DNA from: Zeus faber
Lineage: Eukaryota; Chordata; Actinopteri; Zeiformes; Zeidae
DNA length: 64,000 bases
Assembly: GCA_960531495.1 (NCBI GenBank)
Contig: OY482866.1
Location: 1,736,001 to 1,800,000 of the forward strand
Direction of reading: 5' to 3'
In this document: piece after piece, positions 12,956-25,400 of the stretch
Numbering within the stretch: the first letter of the stretch is position 1
Layout of the letters: every line of letters starts with the position of its first letter
Notes under the pieces: generated by a model
What the model saw: the letters and a program-made list of their open reading frames with translations, nothing else
Databases searched by the model: none
Told to the model about the DNA's origin: nothing
Position numbers and translations under genes: made by a program

Positions 12956-13349
12956 TTTGTATGGAGTGAGAGAAAGAAGGCAGGTTTGCCTTGTTCGGTG
13001 TCCTTGCTTCGGTTGACGTGCAGAGGTAGACGTGCGTCTTTACACAGAGCGTCTTCACACGAGAGCGACTACAAATGGGCCAACGCTTGAAGGGCAGGAC
13101 CATAAATAGGTGATAGAATACAGCTGCTCGTGTGATTAGGGTTGCACCTGGCTAAGAGCACGCCCACATAAGAGAGGACTTACCTGAATAGGGGGTGTGT
13201 CTGGAACACAAGCTTGTTGGCAGATCAGCAAATAGCAGTGAAATGTACAGAGTCAATCCAGTAGTCCAAGTTGCAATACTACAATACGAGCAGTGATACA
13301 CTACACAGCAACCTCAGCACTAGAGCTCGACTCAGAGTTAGCTCGACTC

Positions 13350-13354
13350 AGATT
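13350..13354. repeat. Target-site duplication (AGATT), right copy
   Basis: Matches 10,873-10,877 and is followed directly by the continuation of the interrupted array phrase (GAAAGTAAGAAAG). Confidence 0.6.
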
Positions 13355-14040
13355 GAAAGTAAGAAAGATTGAAAGAAATATCGAACGAAAGATTGAAAGA
13401 AAGGATGAAAGAAAGATTGAAAGAAAGATTTAAACAAAGAAAGATTGAAAGTAAGAAAGATTGAAAGAAATATTGAACGAAAGATTGAAAGAAAGGATGA
13501 AAGAAAGATTGAAAGAAAGATTGAAAAAAAGAAAGATTGAAAGAAAGATTGAACGACTGAAGAAAAGAATGAAAGAAAGATTGAAAGAAAGATTGAAAGA
13601 AAGAAATATTGAAGGAAAGATTGAAAGATTGAATGATTGAAAGAAAGACTGAAAGAAAGATTGACCGACAGAAAGATTGAAAGAAAGAATGAAAGAAAGA
13701 TTGAAAGAAAGAATGAAAGAAAGATTGAAAGATTAAACAATTGAAAGAAAGATTGCAAGAAAGATTGAAAAAAGAAAGATTGAAAGAAAGAATAAAAGAA
13801 AGATTGAAAGAAAGATGGAAAGAAAGAAAGATTGAAAGAAATAACTAAAGAAAGATTGAAAGAAGAATGAAAGAAAGATTGAAAGACTGAAAGAAAGAAT
13901 GAAAGGCAGATTGAAAGAAAGATTGAAAGTAAGAAAAATTGAAAGAAAGAATGAAAGAAAGATTGAAAGATTGCAAGAAAGAATGAAAGAAATATTGAAA
14001 GATTGAAATATTGAAAGAAAGAATGAAAGAAAGATTGAAA

Positions 14041-17000
14041 GATTGAAAGAAAGATTGAAAGATTGAAATAAAGATTGAAAGTTTGAAAGAAAGATTGAAA
14101 GAAAGATTTAAAGAAAGAAAGAAAGATTGAAAGAAAGATTGAAAGAAAGATTGAAAGAAAGAAAGATTGAAAGATTGAATAATTGAAAGAAAGACTGAAA
14201 GAAAGAATGACGGACAGAAAGATTGAAAGAAAGATTGAAAGAAAGATTTAAACAAAGAAAGATTGAAAGTAAGAAAGATTGAAAGAAATATTGAACGAAA
14301 GATTGAAAGAAAGGATGAAAGAAAGATTGAAAGAAAGATTGAAAAAAAGAAAGATTGAAAGAAAGATTGAACGACTGAAGAAAAGAATGAAAGAAAGATT
14401 GAAAGAAAGATTGAAAGAAAGAAATATTGAAGGAAAGATTGAAAGATTGAATGATTGAAAGAAAGACTGAAAGAAAGATTGACCGACAGAAAGATTGAAA
14501 GAAAGAATGAAAGAAAGATTGAAAGAAAGAATGAAAGAAAGATTGAAAGATTAAACAATTGAAAGAAAGATTGCAAGAAAGATTGAAAAAAGAAAGATTG
14601 AAAGAAAGAATAAAAGAAAGATTGAAAGAAAGATGGAAAGAAAGAAAGATTGAAAGAAATAACAAAAGAAAGATTGAAAGAAAGAATGAAAGAAAGATTG
14701 AAAGACTGAAAGAAAGAATGAAAGGCAGATTGAAAGAAAGATTGAAAGTAAGAAAAATTGAAAGAAAGAATGAAAGAAAGATTGAAAGATTGCAAGAAAG
14801 AATGAAAGAAATATTGAAAGATTGAAATATTGAAAGAAAGAATGAAAGAAAGATTGAAAGATTGAAAGAAAGATTGAAAGATTGAAATAAAGATTGAAAG
14901 TTTGAAAGAAAGATTGAAAGAAAGATTTAAAGAAAGAAAGAAAGATTGAAAGAAAGATTGAAAGAAAGATTGAAAGAAAGAAAGATTGAAAGATTGACTG
15001 ATTGAAAGAAAGACTGAAAGAAAGAATGACGGACAGAAAGATTGAAAGAAAGAATGAAAGAAAGATTGAAAAAAGATTGAAAGACTGAAAGAAAGAATGA
15101 AAGAAACATTGAAAGATTAAACGATTGAAAGAAAGATTGCAAGAAAGATGGAAAGAATGAAAGATTGAAATAATGATTAAAAGTTTGAAAGAAAGTTTGA
15201 AAGAAAGATTTAAACAAAGAAAGATTGAAAGTAAGAAAGATTGAAAGAAATATTGAATGAAAGATTGAAAGAAAGGATGAAAGAAAGATTGAAAGAAAGA
15301 TTGAAAAAAAGAAAGATTGAAAGAATGATTGAACGACTGAAGGAAAGAATGAAAGAAAGATTGAAAGAAATAAATATTGAAGGAAAGATTGAAAGATTGA
15401 ATGACTGAAAGAAAGACTGAAAGAAAGATTGACAGACAGAAAGATTGAAAGAAAGAATGAAAGAAAGATTGAAAGAAAGAATGAAAGAAAGATTGAAAGA
15501 AAGAATGAAAGAAAGATTGAAAGTTTGAAAGAAAGATTGAAAGAAAGATTTAAAGAAAGATTGAAAGACTGAAAGAAAGAATGAAAGGCAGATTGAAAGA
15601 AAGATTGAAAGTAAGAAAGATTGAAAGAAAGAATGAAAGAAAGATTGAAAGATTGCAAGAAAGAATGAAAGAAATATTGAAAGATTGAAATATTGAAAGA
15701 AAGAATGAAAGAAAGATTGAAAGATTGAAAGAAAGATTGAAAGAAAGATTGAAAGATTGAAATAAAGTATAAAGTTTGAAAGAAAGATTGAAAGAAAGAT
15801 TTAAAGAAAGAAAGAAAGATTGAAAGAAAGATTGACGGACAGAAAGATTGAAAGAAAGAATGAAAGAAAGATTGAAAGAAAGAATGAAAGAAAGATTGAA
15901 AGTTTGAAAGAAAGATTGAAAGAAAGATTTAAAGAAAGATTGAAAGACTGAAAGAAAGAATGAAAGGCAGATTGAAAGAAAGATTGAAAGTAAGAAAGAT
16001 TGAAAGAAAGAATGAAAGAAAGATTGAAAGATTGCAAGAAAGAATGAAAGAAATATTGAAAGATTGAAATATTGAAAGAAAGAATGAAAGAAAGATTGAA
16101 AGATTGAAAGAAAGATTGAAAGAAAGATTGAAAGAAAGATTGAAAGATTGAAATAAAGATTGAAAGATTGAAATAAAGATTGAAAGTTTGAAAGAAAGAT
16201 TGAAAGAAAGATTTAAAGAAAGAAAGAAAGATTGAAAGAAAGATTGAAAGAAAGATTGAAAGAAAGAAAGATTGAAAGATTGAATAATTGAAAGAAAGAC
16301 TGAAAGAAAGAATGACGGACAGAAAGATTGAAAGAAAGATTGAAAGAAAGATTTAAACAAAGAAAGATTGAAAGTAAGAAAGATTGAAAGAAATATTGAA
16401 CGAAAGATTGAAAGAAAGGATGAAAGAAAGATTGAAAGAAAGATTGAAAAAAAGAAAGATTGAAAGAAAGATTGAACGACTGAAGAAAAGAATGAAAGAA
16501 AGATTGAAAGAAAGATTGAAAGAAAGAAATATTGAAGGAAAGATTGAAAGATTGAATGATTGAAAGAAAGACTGAAAGAAAGATTGACCGACAGAAAGAT
16601 TGAAAGAAAGAATGAAAGAAAGATTGAAAGAAAGAATGAAAGAAAGATTGAAAGATTAAACAATTGAAAGAAAGATTGCAAGAAAGATTGAAAAAAGAAA
16701 GATTGAAAGAAAGAATAAAAGAAAGATTGAAAGAAAGATGGAAAGAAAGAAAGATTGAAAGAAATAACAAAAGAAAGATTGAAAGAAAGAATGAAAGAAA
16801 GATTGAAAGACTGAAAGAAAGAATGAAAGGCAGATTGAAAGAAAGATTGAAAGTAAGAAAAATTGAAAGAAAGAATGAAAGAAAGATTGAAAGATTGCAA
16901 GAAAGAATGAAAGAAATATTGAAAGATTGAAATATTGAAAGAAAGAATGAAAGAAAGATTGAAAGATTGAAAGAAAGATTGAAAGATTGAAATAAAGATT

Positions 17001-18243
17001 GAAAGTTTGAAAGAAAGATTGAAAGAAAGATTTAAAGAAAGAAAGAAAGATTGAAAGAAAGATTGAAAGAAAGATTGAAAGAAAGAAAGATTGAAAGATT
17101 GACTGATTGAAAGAAAGACTGAAAGAAAGAATGACGGACAGAAAGATTGAAAGAAAGAATGAAAGAAAGATTGAAAAAAGATTGAAAGACTGAAAGAAAG
17201 AATGAAAGAAACATTGAAAGATTAAACGATTGAAAGAAAGATTGCAAGAAAGATGGAAAGAATGAAAGATTGAAATAATGATTAAAAGTTTGAAAGAAAG
17301 TTTGAAAGAAAGATTTAAACAAAGAAAGATTGAAAGTAAGAAAGATTGAAAGAAATATTGAATGAAAGATTGAAAGAAAGGATGAAAGAAAGATTGAAAA
17401 AAAGAAAGATTGAAAGAATGATTGAACGACTGAAGGAAAGAATGAAAGAAAGATTGAAAGAAATAAATATTGAAGGAAAGATTGAAAGATTGAATGACTG
17501 AAAGAAAGACTGAAAGAAAGATTGACAGACAGAAAGATTGAAAGAAAGAATGAAAGAAAGATTGAAAGAAAGAATGAAAGAAAGATTGAAAGAAAGAATG
17601 AAAGAAAGATTGAAAGTTTGAAAGAAAGATTGAAAGAAAGATTTAAAGAAAGATTGAAAGACTGAAAGAAAGAATGAAAGGCAGATTGAAAGAAAGATTG
17701 AAAGTAAGAAAGATTGAAAGAAAGAATGAAAGAAAGATTGAAAGATTGCAAGAAAGAATGAAAGAAATATTGAAAGATTGAAATATTGAAAGAAAGAATG
17801 AAAGAAAGATTGAAAGATTGAAAGAAAGATTGAAAGAAAGATTGAAAGATTGAAATAAAGTATAAAGTTTGAAAGAAAGATTGAAAGAAAGATTTAAAGA
17901 AAGAAAGAAAGATTGAAAGAAAGATTGACGGACAGAAAGATTGAAAGAAAGAATGAAAGAAAGATTGAAAGAAAGAATGAAAGAAAGATTGAAAGTTTGA
18001 AAGAAAGATTGAAAGAAAGATTTAAAGAAAGATTGAAAGACTGAAAGAAAGAATGAAAGGCAGATTGAAAGAAAGATTGAAAGTAAGAAAGATTGAAAGA
18101 AAGAATGAAAGAAAGATTGAAAGATTGCAAGAAAGAATGAAAGAAATATTGAAAGATTGAAATATTGAAAGAAAGAATGAAAGAAAGATTGAAAGATTGA
18201 AAGAAAGATTGAAAGAAAGATTGAAAGAAAGATTGAAAGATTG
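14041..18243. repeat. Tandem higher-order repeat, about 2.1-kb unit, two copies
   Basis: Positions 14,041-16,145 and 16,146-18,243 are near-identical copies with offset 2,105 bp at the start and 2,093 bp towards the end. One 12-bp (single GAAAGAAAGATT-sized) difference within about 15,294/17,399 accounts for the change. Three identical translated blocks (14,559-14,825 with 16,664-16,930; 15,801-16,037 with 17,894-18,130; most of 14,927-15,658 with 17,032-17,751) confirm the alignment. Confidence 0.85.
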
Positions 18244-21200
18244 AAATAAAGATTGAAAGTTTGAAAGAAAGATTGAAAGAAAGATTTAAAGAAAAAGAAA
18301 TATTGAAAGAAAGATTGATAGAAAGATTGAAAGAAAGAATGAAACAAAGATTGAAATAAAGAATGAAAGAAAGATTGAAAGAAAGATTGAAAGAAAGAAA
18401 GATTGAAAGATTGAATGATTGAAAGAAAGACTGAAAGAAAGAATGACGGACAGAAAGATTGAAAGAAAGAATGAAAGAAAGATTGAAAAAAAGATTGAAA
18501 GACTGAAAGAAAGAATGAAAGAATTATTGAAAGATTAAACAATTGAAAGAAAGATTGCAAGAAAGATGGAAAGTAAGATTGAAAGAAATAAAGATTGAAA
18601 GAAATAACAAAAGAAAGATTGAAAGAAAAAATGAAAGATAGAAAAATTGAAAGTAAGAAAGATTGAAATAATGAAAGAAAGATTGATAGAAAGATTGAAA
18701 GATTGAAATAAAGATTGAAAGTTTGAAAGAAAGATTGAAAGAAAGATTTAAAGAAAGAAAGAAAGATTGAAAGAAAGATTGAAAGAAAGAATGAAACAAA
18801 GATTGAAAGAAAGAATGAAAGAAAGATTGAAAGAAAGATTGAAAGAAAGAATGACGGACAGAAAGATTGAAAGAAAGAATGAAAGAAAGATTGAAAAAAA
18901 GATTGAAAGACTGAAAGAAAGAATGAAAGAAACATTGAAAGATTAAACAATTGAAAGAAAGATTGCAAGAAAGATGGAAAGCAAGATTGAAAGAAATAAA
19001 GATTGAAAGAAATAACAAAAGAAAGATTGAAAGAAATAATGAAAGATAGAAAAATTGAAAGTAAGAAAGATTCAAAGAATGAATGAAAGAAAGATTGAAA
19101 GATTGAAAGATTGAAATATTGAAAGAAAGATTGAATGTTTGAAAAAAGATTGAAAGTATTAAATATCAAAATAAATATTTAAAGAAAGATTGAAAGATTG
19201 AAAGAAAGAATGAAAGAACGATTGAAAGAAAGAATGAATGAAAGATTGAAAGAAAGATGGAAAGAAAGAAAGATTGAAAGAAATAACAAAAGAAAGATTG
19301 AAAGAAAGGATGAAAGAAAGATTGAAAAAAAGATTGAAAAAAAGAAAGATTGAAAGAAAGATTGAACGACTGAAGAAAAGAATGAAAGAAAGATTGAAAG
19401 AAAGATTGAAAGAAAGAAATATTGAAGGAAAGATTGAAAGATTGAATGATTGAAAGAAAGACTGAAAGAAAGATTGACCGACAGAAAGATTGAAAGAAAG
19501 AATGAAAGAAAGATTGAAAGAAAGAATGAAAGAAAGATTGAAAGATTAAACAATTGAAAGAAAGATTGCAAGAAAGATTGAAAAAAGAAAGATTGAAAGA
19601 AAGAATAAAAGAAAGATTGAAAGAAAGATGGAAAGAAAGAAAGATTGAAAGAAATAACAAAAGAAAGATTGAAAGAAAGGATGAAAGAAAGATTGAAAAA
19701 AAGATTGAAAAAAAGAAAGATTGAAAGAAAGATTGAACGACTGAAGAAAAGAATGAAAGAAAGATTGAAAGAAAGATTGAAAGAAAGAAATATTGAAGGA
19801 AAGATTGAAAGATTGAATGATTGAAAGAAAGACTGAAAGAAAGATTGACCGACAGAAAGATTGAAAGAAAGAATGAAAGAAAGATTGAAAGAAAGAATGA
19901 AAGAAAGATTGAAAGATTAAACAATTGAAAGAAAGATTGCAAGAAAGATTGAAAAAAGAAAGATTGAAAGAAAGAATAAAAGAAAGATTGAAAGAAAGAT
20001 GGAAAGAAAGAAAGATTGAAAGAAATAACAAAAGAAAGATTGAAAGAAAGAATGAAAGAAAGATTGAAAGACTGAAAGAAAGAATGAAAGGCAGATTGAA
20101 AGAAAGATTGAAAGTAAGAAAAATTGAAAGAAAGAATGAAAGAAAGATTGAAAGATTGCAAGAAAGAATGAAAGAAATATTGAAAGATTGAAATATTGAA
20201 AGAAAGAATGAAAGAAAGATTGAAAGATTGAAAGAAAGATTGAAAGATTGAAATAAAGATTGAAAGTTTGAAAGAAAGATTGAAAGAAAGATTTAAAGAA
20301 AGAAAGAAAGATTGAAAGAAAGATTGAAAGAAAGATTGAAAGAAAGAAAGATTGAAAGATTGACTGATTGAAAGAAAGACTGAAAGAAAGAATGACGGAC
20401 AGAAAGATTGAAAGAAAGAATGAAAGAAAGATTGAAAAAAGATTGAAAGACTGAAAGAAAGAATGAAAGAAACATTGAAAGATTAAACGATTGAAAGAAA
20501 GATTGCAAGAAAGATGGAAAGAATGAAAGATTGAAATAATGATTAAAAGTTTGAAAGAAAGTTTGAAAGAAAGATTTAAACAAAGAAAGATTGAAAGTAA
20601 GAAAGATTGAAAGAAATATTGAATGAAAGATTGAAAGAAAGGATGAAAGAAAGATTGAAAAAAAGAAAGATTGAAAGAATGATTGAACGACTGAAGGAAA
20701 GAATGAAAGAAAGATTGAAAGAAATAAATATTGAAGGAAAGATTGAAAGATTGAATGACTGAAAGAAAGACTGAAAGAAAGATTGACAGACAGAAAGATT
20801 GAAAGAAAGAATGAAAGAAAGATTGAAAGAAAGAATGAAAGAAAGATTGAAAGAAAGAATGAAAGAAAGATTGAAAGTTTGAAAGAAAGATTGAAAGAAA
20901 GATTTAAAGAAAGATTGAAAGACTGAAAGAAAGAATGAAAGGCAGATTGAAAGAAAGATTGAAAGTAAGAAAGATTGAAAGAAAGAATGAAAGAAAGATT
21001 GAAAGATTGCAAGAAAGAATGAAAGAAATATTGAAAGATTGAAATATTGAAAGAAAGAATGAAAGAAAGATTGAAAGATTGAAAGAAAGATTGAAAGAAA
21101 GATTGAAAGATTGAAATAAAGTATAAAGTTTGAAAGAAAGATTGAAAGAAAGATTTAAAGAAAGAAAGAAAGATTGAAAGAAAGATTGACGGACAGAAAG

Positions 21201-22498
21201 ATTGAAAGAAAGAATGAAAGAAAGATTGAAAGAAAGAATGAAAGAAAGATTGAAAGTTTGAAAGAAAGATTGAAAGAAAGATTTAAAGAAAGATTGAAAG
21301 ACTGAAAGAAAGAATGAAAGGCAGATTGAAAGAAAGATTGAAAGTAAGAAAGATTGAAAGAAAGAATGAAAGAAAGATTGAAAGATTGCAAGAAAGAATG
21401 AAAGAAATATTGAAAGATTGAAATATTGAAAGAAAGAATGAAAGAAAGATTGAAAGATTGAAAGAAAGATTGAAAGAAAGATTGAAAGAAAGATTGAAAG
21501 ATTGAAATAAAGATTGAAAGTTTGAAAGAAAGATTGAAAGAAAGATTTAAAGAAAAAGAAATATTGAAAGAAAGATTGATAGAAAGATTGAAAGAAAGAA
21601 TGAAACAAAGATTGAAATAAAGAATGAAAGAAAGATTGAAAGAAAGATTGAAAGAAAGAAAGATTGAAAGATTGAATGATTGAAAGAAAGACTGAAAGAA
21701 AGAATGACGGACAGAAAGATTGAAAGAAAGAATGAAAGAAAGATTGAAAAAAAGATTGAAAGACTGAAAGAAAGAATGAAAGAATTATTGAAAGATTAAA
21801 CAATTGAAAGAAAGATTGCAAGAAAGATGGAAAGTAAGATTGAAAGAAATAAAGATTGAAAGAAATAACAAAAGAAAGATTGAAAGAAAAAATGAAAGAT
21901 AGAAAAATTGAAAGTAAGAAAGATTGAAATAATGAAAGAAAGATTGATAGAAAGATTGAAAGATTGAAATAAAGATTGAAAGTTTGAAAGAAAGATTGAA
22001 AGAAAGATTTAAAGAAAGAAAGAAAGATTGAAAGAAAGATTGAAAGAAAGAATGAAACAAAGATTGAAAGAAAGAATGAAAGAAAGATTGAAAGAAAGAT
22101 TGAAAGAAAGAATGACGGACAGAAAGATTGAAAGAAAGAATGAAAGAAAGATTGAAAAAAAGATTGAAAGACTGAAAGAAAGAATGAAAGAAACATTGAA
22201 AGATTAAACAATTGAAAGAAAGATTGCAAGAAAGATGGAAAGCAAGATTGAAAGAAATAAAGATTGAAAGAAATAACAAAAGAAAGATTGAAAGAAATAA
22301 TGAAAGATAGAAAAATTGAAAGTAAGAAAGATTCAAAGAATGAATGAAAGAAAGATTGAAAGATTGAAAGATTGAAATATTGAAAGAAAGATTGAATGTT
22401 TGAAAAAAGATTGAAAGTATTAAATATCAAAATAAATATTTAAAGAAAGATTGAAAGATTGAAAGAAAGAATGAAAGAACGATTGAAAGAAAGAATGA
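16404..22498. repeat. Higher-order repeat, offset 3,261 bp, copies of about 2.8 kb
   Basis: About 16,404-19,237 recurs at about 19,665-22,498. The minus-strand translation over 17,643-19,169 is identical through 508 codons to that over 20,904-22,430, implying very recent duplication or gene conversion. Between them, a smaller tandem copy with offset about 371 bp lies at 19,300-20,030. The source overlaps the second copy of the 2.1-kb repeat, so these duplications are nested in time. Confidence 0.85.
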
Positions 22499-25400
22499 AT
22501 GAATGAAAGAAAGAATGAAAGATTAAACAATTGAAAGAAAGATTGCAAGAAAGATTGAAAAAAGAAATATTGAAAGAAAGAATGAAAGAAAGATTGAAAG
22601 AAAGTTGGAAAGAAAGATTGAAAGAAAGAAAGATTGAAAGAAATAATGAAAGAAAGATAGAACGATTGGAAGAAATATAGAAAGATAGAAAAATTGAAAG
22701 TAAGAAAGAATGAAAGCAAGATTGAAAGATTGAAAGAAAGAATGAAAGAAAGATTGAAAGATTGAAATATTGAAAGAAAGAATGAAAGAAAAATTGAAAG
22801 ATTTAAAGAAAGATTGAAAAAAGGATTGAAAGACTGAAAGAAAGAATGAAAGAAAGATTGATAGATTAAACAATTGAAAGAAAGATTGCAAGAAAAATTG
22901 AAAAAAGAAAGATTGAAAGAAAGAATGAAAGAAAGATTGAAAGATAGATGAAAGAAAGAATGAAAGAAAAAAAGATTGAAAGAAATAACAAAAGAAAGAT
23001 TGAAAGATTGGAAGAAATATTGAAAGATAGAAAAATTGAAAGTAAGAAAGATTGAAAGAAAGAATGATAAAAAGATTGAAAGATTGAAAGAAAGAATGAA
23101 AGAAAGATTGAAAGATTGAAATATTGAAAGATAGAATGAAAGAAAGATTGAAAGATTGAAAGAAAGATTGAAAGATTGAAAGAAAGATTGAATGTTTGAA
23201 AGAAAGATTGAAAGAAAGATTTAAAGAAAGAAAGATTGAAGAAATATTGAAAGAAAGATTGAAAGATTGAAAGAAAGATTGAAAGATTAAAAGATTGAAA
23301 TAATGATTGAAAGTTTGAAAGAAAGATTGAAAGAACGATTTAAAGAAAGAAAGATTGAAAGTAAGAAAGATTGAAAGAAATATTGAAAGAAAGATTGAAA
23401 GATTGAAAGAAAGATTGAAAGAAAGAATGAAAGAAAGATTGAAAAAAAGAAAGATTGAAAGAAAGATTGAAAGATTGAAAGATTGAAAGAAAGAATGAAA
23501 AATTAAAAGAAAGAATGAAAGAACGATTGAAAGAAAGAATGAAAGAATGAAAGAATGAAAGAAAGATTGAAAGATTGAAAGAAATATTGAAAGAAAGAGA
23601 GAATGAAAGATTGAAAGATTGAAAGAAAGATTGAAAGTAATAAAGATTGAAAGAAAGAATGAAAGAAAAATTGAAAGATTGAAAGATTGAAAGAAAGATT
23701 GAAAGAAAGATTTAAAGAAAGATTGAAAGACTGAAAGAAAGAATGAATAAAAGAATTAAAGAAAGATTGAAAGATTTATAGATTGAAAGAAAGAATGAAA
23801 GAAAGATTGAAAGATCTAAAGAACGATTGAAAGAAAGATTGAAAGATTGAAAGATTGAAATAAAGATTGAAAGTTTGAAAGAAAGATTGAAAGAAAGATT
23901 GAAAGAAATATTGAAAGAAAGATTGAAAGAAATAACAAAAGAAAGATTGAAAGAAATAATGAAAGAAAGATTGAACGATTGGAAGAAATATTGAAAGAAA
24001 GATAGATTGAAAGTAAGATAGATTGAAAGAAAGAATGAAAGAAAGAATGAAAGATTTAAAGAAAGAATGAAAGAAAGATTGAAAGATTGAAATATTGAAA
24101 GAAAGAATGAAAGAAAGATTGAGAAAAAGATTGAAAGACTGAAAGAAAGAATGAAAGAAACATTGAAAGATTAAACAATTGAAAGAAAGATTGCAAGAAA
24201 AATGGAAAGAATGAAAGATTGAAATAATGATTGAAAGTTTGAAAGAAAGATTGAAAGAAAGATTTAAGAAAGAAAGATTGAAAGAAATATTGAAAGAAAG
24301 ATTGAAAGAAATAACAAAAGAAAGATTGAAAGAAAGAATGAAAGAAAGATTGAACGATTGGAAGAAATATTGAAAGAAAGATGGATTGAAAGTAAGATAG
24401 ATTGAAAGAAAGAATGAAAGAAAGATTGAAAGATTTTAAGAAAGAATGAAAGAAAGATTGAAAGATTGAAATATTGAAAGAAAGAATGAAAGAAAGATTG
24501 AAAGATTGAAAGAAAGATTGAAAGAAAGATTGAAAGAAAGATTGAAAGATTGGAAGAAATATTGAAAGAAAGATGGATTGAAAGTAAGATAGATTGAAAG
24601 AAAGAATGAAAGAAAGATTGAAAGATTTAAAGAAAGAATGAAAGAAAGATTGAAAGATTGAAATATTGAAAGAAAGAATGAAAGAAAGATTGAAAGATTG
24701 AAAGAAAGATTGAAAGAAAGATTTAAAGAAAGATTGAAAGATTGAAAGAAACAAAGATTGAATTAAAGAATGAAAGAAAGATTGAAAGAAAGAAAGATTG
24801 AATGACTGAATGATTGAAAGAAAGACTGAAAGAAAGAATGACGGACAGAAAGATTGAAAGAAAGAATGAAAGAAAGATTGAAAGACTGAAAGAAAGAATG
24901 AAAGAAACATTGAAAGATTAAACAATTGAAAGAAAGATTGCAAGAAAAATGGAAAGAATGAAAGATTGAAATAATGATTGAAAGTTTGAAAGAAAGTTTG
25001 AAAGAGAGATTTAAACAAAGAAAGATTGAAAGTAAGAAAGATAGAAAGAATGAATGAAAGAAATATTGAAAGATTGAAAGAAAGAATGACAGAAAGATTG
25101 AAAGATTGAAATATTGAAAGAAAGATTGAATGTTTGAAAAAAGATTGAAAGTATTAAAGATCGAAAGAAATATTTAAAGAAAGATTGAAAGATTGAAAGA
25201 AAGAATGAAAGATTAAACAATTGAAAGAAAGATTGGAAGAAAGATTGAAAAAAGAAATATTGAAAGAAAGAATGAAAGAAAGATTGAAAGAAAGTTGGAA
25301 AGAAAGATTGAAAGAAAGAAAGATTGAAAGAAATAATGAAAGAAAGATTGAACGATTGGAAGAAATATTGAAATTTGGAAAAATTGAAAGTAAGAAAGAT

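Larger units (their letters stand above)
10878..13349 (-). mobile_element. L2-clade LINE, internally deleted
   Basis: A minus-strand non-LTR retrotransposon inserted into the array. Its 3' end (left) has the short TGTAAATGTAA-type tandem tail and a teleost-typical terminal motif (plus strand TTATCCAAAGCGACTTACAA). It encodes an apurinic-type endonuclease domain and the extreme C-terminal region of the L2 polyprotein, but the reverse-transcriptase core between them is missing. About 390 bases upstream of the coding region (12,956-13,349) form the 5' UTR and carry a small direct repeat of AGCTCGACTCAG at the very end. Flanking AGATT duplications mark the insertion. It cannot encode a working reverse transcriptase. 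Confidence 0.85.

Noticed and set aside
14041..22498. Regular repeats resembling a CRISPR array
   Set aside because: There are no unique spacers of constant length, no cas genes, and the DNA is vertebrate.
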